Origin: Syngnathus acus
Lineage: Eukaryota; Chordata; Actinopteri; Syngnathiformes; Syngnathidae
Length of the DNA: 64,000 bases
Direction of reading: 5' to 3'
Assembly (NCBI RefSeq): GCF_901709675.1
Contig: NC_051104.1
Span: 437,001 to 501,000 of the forward strand
The notes beneath the pieces were generated by a model that saw nothing but the letters and a program-made list of their open reading frames with translations, had not been told where the DNA came from and did not search any database. Below are positions 62,381-64,000 of the stretch, piece after piece (within the stretch, counting starts at the first letter, position 1; every line of letters starts with the position of its first letter). The position numbers and the translations under genes were made by a program.

Positions 62381-63508
62381 TTAGCATCTAATTTCTGTAC
62401 ATGTTGTACACAAAAAAGAGCCTTCGGTTGGAGGCTCCCCGACACATACAAGATGGAACCACCTGCAACACTCGTCACACTGAATCTGGTAAACAAAGAA
62501 AAAAGCAAGATCATACAATGCAGCACATTTACAATAATTTACAACGAATGTCTAATTCAATATATTTCTTAATCATCACATGCATTAGTTAACAAGACCT
62601 GACATAATTACCCATCTGTTGTCTGTGTCATGTGTAGCTTCCCCACAAACAAAGCACAAGTTAGATAAATCATCTGTGAAAACAAAGACAGAAGAATTGC
62701 TATAGTACCTGTTCCCTGTGTAAAACTTAACTGAGTTGTATATAGCATTGATAGCACAGTCAGGACCATTCTTTGGGTGGCAATAACATCTCTTGGGTGC
62801 ATATTACTTACCAGTCTCTAATAGAAGTGTGGTGGCAATTTGCAGCCTGTACCTATTTACATCATGTGCCTTTGCTGAGAAATCTATTTCTTCAAATTGA
62901 AAGAAGATGTTCTGCAAACTGAAAAAGACAATGTCAGATGTTTACAGTGCATAAAGAATGCTTTAAATGTTTGCCATCTTTAGCCTATATATCATACAAA
63001 AAATTCTGCTGTCAGACAATAATTTGTTTGAGTCATTTGTTGTATGAACTCTAAATTAGTTTTTTTAGTTTTGAGTAATGTTTGATTAAGTTTTTGCATA
63101 ATTGAGTGATATGAGTTTGGTAAATCTAGTCTGTACATCAAATGCATACTTTCAAAGCAAATACAACACAAGAGGTTGAATCTTGTTGCCTGGGATGGGG
63201 GACAGTGCCACAAGTTCACCTGGAAACATTGCACCCTTTCTTGCGCATGAACGCCCTGAAATATAAAAGCCAGTACATATTATCACAAATTTCAAGTTTT
63301 ATCCGTCAATTACATAATTTGTAAAAACAAAAACCTAGTCCACTTTCAAAAGAAAGCGCACATCTTCAGTTAAATGTTGATATCACAATAGTACTCTGAC
63401 TTTTAGAAGCTGTGCTTACCGGGTTGATTCCAGGCATTTTTTAATGTCCATTTGAGACTCACCAAGAGGATCAACTAGTAAGGACCTTTTTTCTCCTGGC
63501 ATGATTGC
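62381..63508 (-). pseudogene. Ulp1-type cysteine protease with C-terminal PHD finger, decayed, 5' end missing
   Basis: Five minus-strand exons with GT/AG borders and compatible phases: 63420-63508, 63150-63255, 62812-62918, 62612-62673 and 62381-62485. Exon 1 reads AIMPGEKRSLLVDPLGES, the strand carrying the catalytic Asp in Ulp1/C48 proteases. Exon 2 has HPRQQDSTSCVVFALK, the Gln and catalytic Cys motif. Exon 3 has FAEHLLS, then RYRLQIATTLLLET. Exons 4 and 5 form a C4HC3 PHD finger: LCFVCGE, then IQCDECCRWFHLVCVG, then FLCTTC, followed by TAA. Lesions are a TGA where Trp is expected before TCGTV in exon 2, Val in place of the Gly that normally follows the catalytic Cys, and a 1-nt insertion in exon 3. 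The catalytic His exon is not found and would lie beyond 63.6 kb. It is probably a gene carried by a DNA transposon, or a decayed family member. Such proteases cleave ubiquitin-like proteins. Confidence 0.72.
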
Positions 63509-63619
63509 CTATATTTTAAACACAAAAAATGAGGTTTTATTATTCATATGCATGAATTATTAAATATTTTGCACATAACTATATATTTTTTGCTGTAATG
63601 TTACTCCTCTTGTGGCATT

Positions 63620-63987
63620 TGTCATGTCTCGTCCCCGGTTTTGATATGTGTATAGGTTGTAATCGTCTCCGTCTGTCTGTGTCCTCGCCCCTCCCTTCCT
63701 GTGTGCCCGTGATTAGTGTAATCATACTCACCAGCCTCTTGTTACCTGTGTTGTATTTAAGTTCTGTTTGTGTGTCACTCCCTGTTGGAGCATTGCCTGC
63801 ATGCATTTGCTGCTGTCATGGAAGGCCACCCTATCCGTCTTGTCTCACGTCTCTGTTCGGTTCCTGTTCTTGATTTTGTCAGTAAGTTATGTTAGTTTAC
63901 CAAGTCTGTATTTTGAGTTCGTCAATAAACCCTGGTCCAAGCTGCACTTGGTCGCCCTGCTCCATTTCCACACTCCGATCCGTGACA
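63620..63987 (+). mobile_element. Solo LTR (368 bp)
   Basis: It begins TGTCATGTCTCG and ends CCGATCCGTGACA, flanked by a perfect 5-bp duplication GCATT at 63615-63619 and 63988-63992. A TATA-like TGTATTTAAG lies at about 63750 and AATAAA at 63924-63929, in the U3-R-U5 order for the + strand. It differs in sequence from the LTR at 56591-57164. No internal region remains. It sits just upstream (in minus-strand sense) of the Ulp1-PHD relic, probably in one of its introns. Confidence 0.88.
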
Positions 63988-64000
63988 GCATTAAAACATT

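Overview
The window is vertebrate genomic DNA, most likely from a teleost fish. It is intron-rich, AT-rich, full of microsatellites and packed with fish-type transposable elements: L2/CR1-like LINEs, Tc1 and pogo-like elements, hAT MITEs and solo LTRs. I see no bacterial or viral gene organisation. The species cannot be fixed from sequence alone.

The one clearly intact host gene is csrnp1 (cysteine/serine-rich nuclear protein 1) on the + strand. Its coding sequence is in four exons between 51195 and 54137 and encodes 552 residues. A probable non-coding first exon ends at a strong splice donor at 44746, directly downstream of a roughly 260-bp GA tract. The 3'UTR probably runs to a poly(A) signal at 56159.

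Layout: 1-3.1 kb, nothing recognisable; 3.1-4.3 kb, a LINE fragment and a fresh 386-bp tandem duplication; 4.3-12.3 kb, intergenic; 12.9-22.9 kb, two inverted copies of a 1.2-1.3-kb TA-flanked DNA transposon enclosing a LINE; 23-29.7 kb, mostly unique sequence; 29.7-42.7 kb, a transposon belt with a hAT MITE, a pogo-like element, a minus-strand LINE carrying a nested MITE, a LINE tail and two Tc1 relics; 44.2-56.2 kb, csrnp1 with a hAT element in intron 1; 56.6-57.8 kb, a solo LTR and a hAT MITE; 58-60 kb, a frameshifted C2H2 zinc-finger gene; 60.9-62.2 kb, a satellite array with palindromic junctions; 62.4-63.5 kb, a five-exon minus-strand relic joining an Ulp1-type cysteine protease to a C-terminal PHD finger; 63.6-64 kb, a second solo LTR.

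The least expected item is the Ulp1-PHD relic. No long open reading frame reveals it, and it appears only when short exons are joined across consensus splice sites. Target-site duplications were read directly for most transposons, so their boundaries are firm. The many single-frame ORFs in the 5-12, 23-30 and 36-40 kb intervals show no recognisable domain and I do not call them genes.
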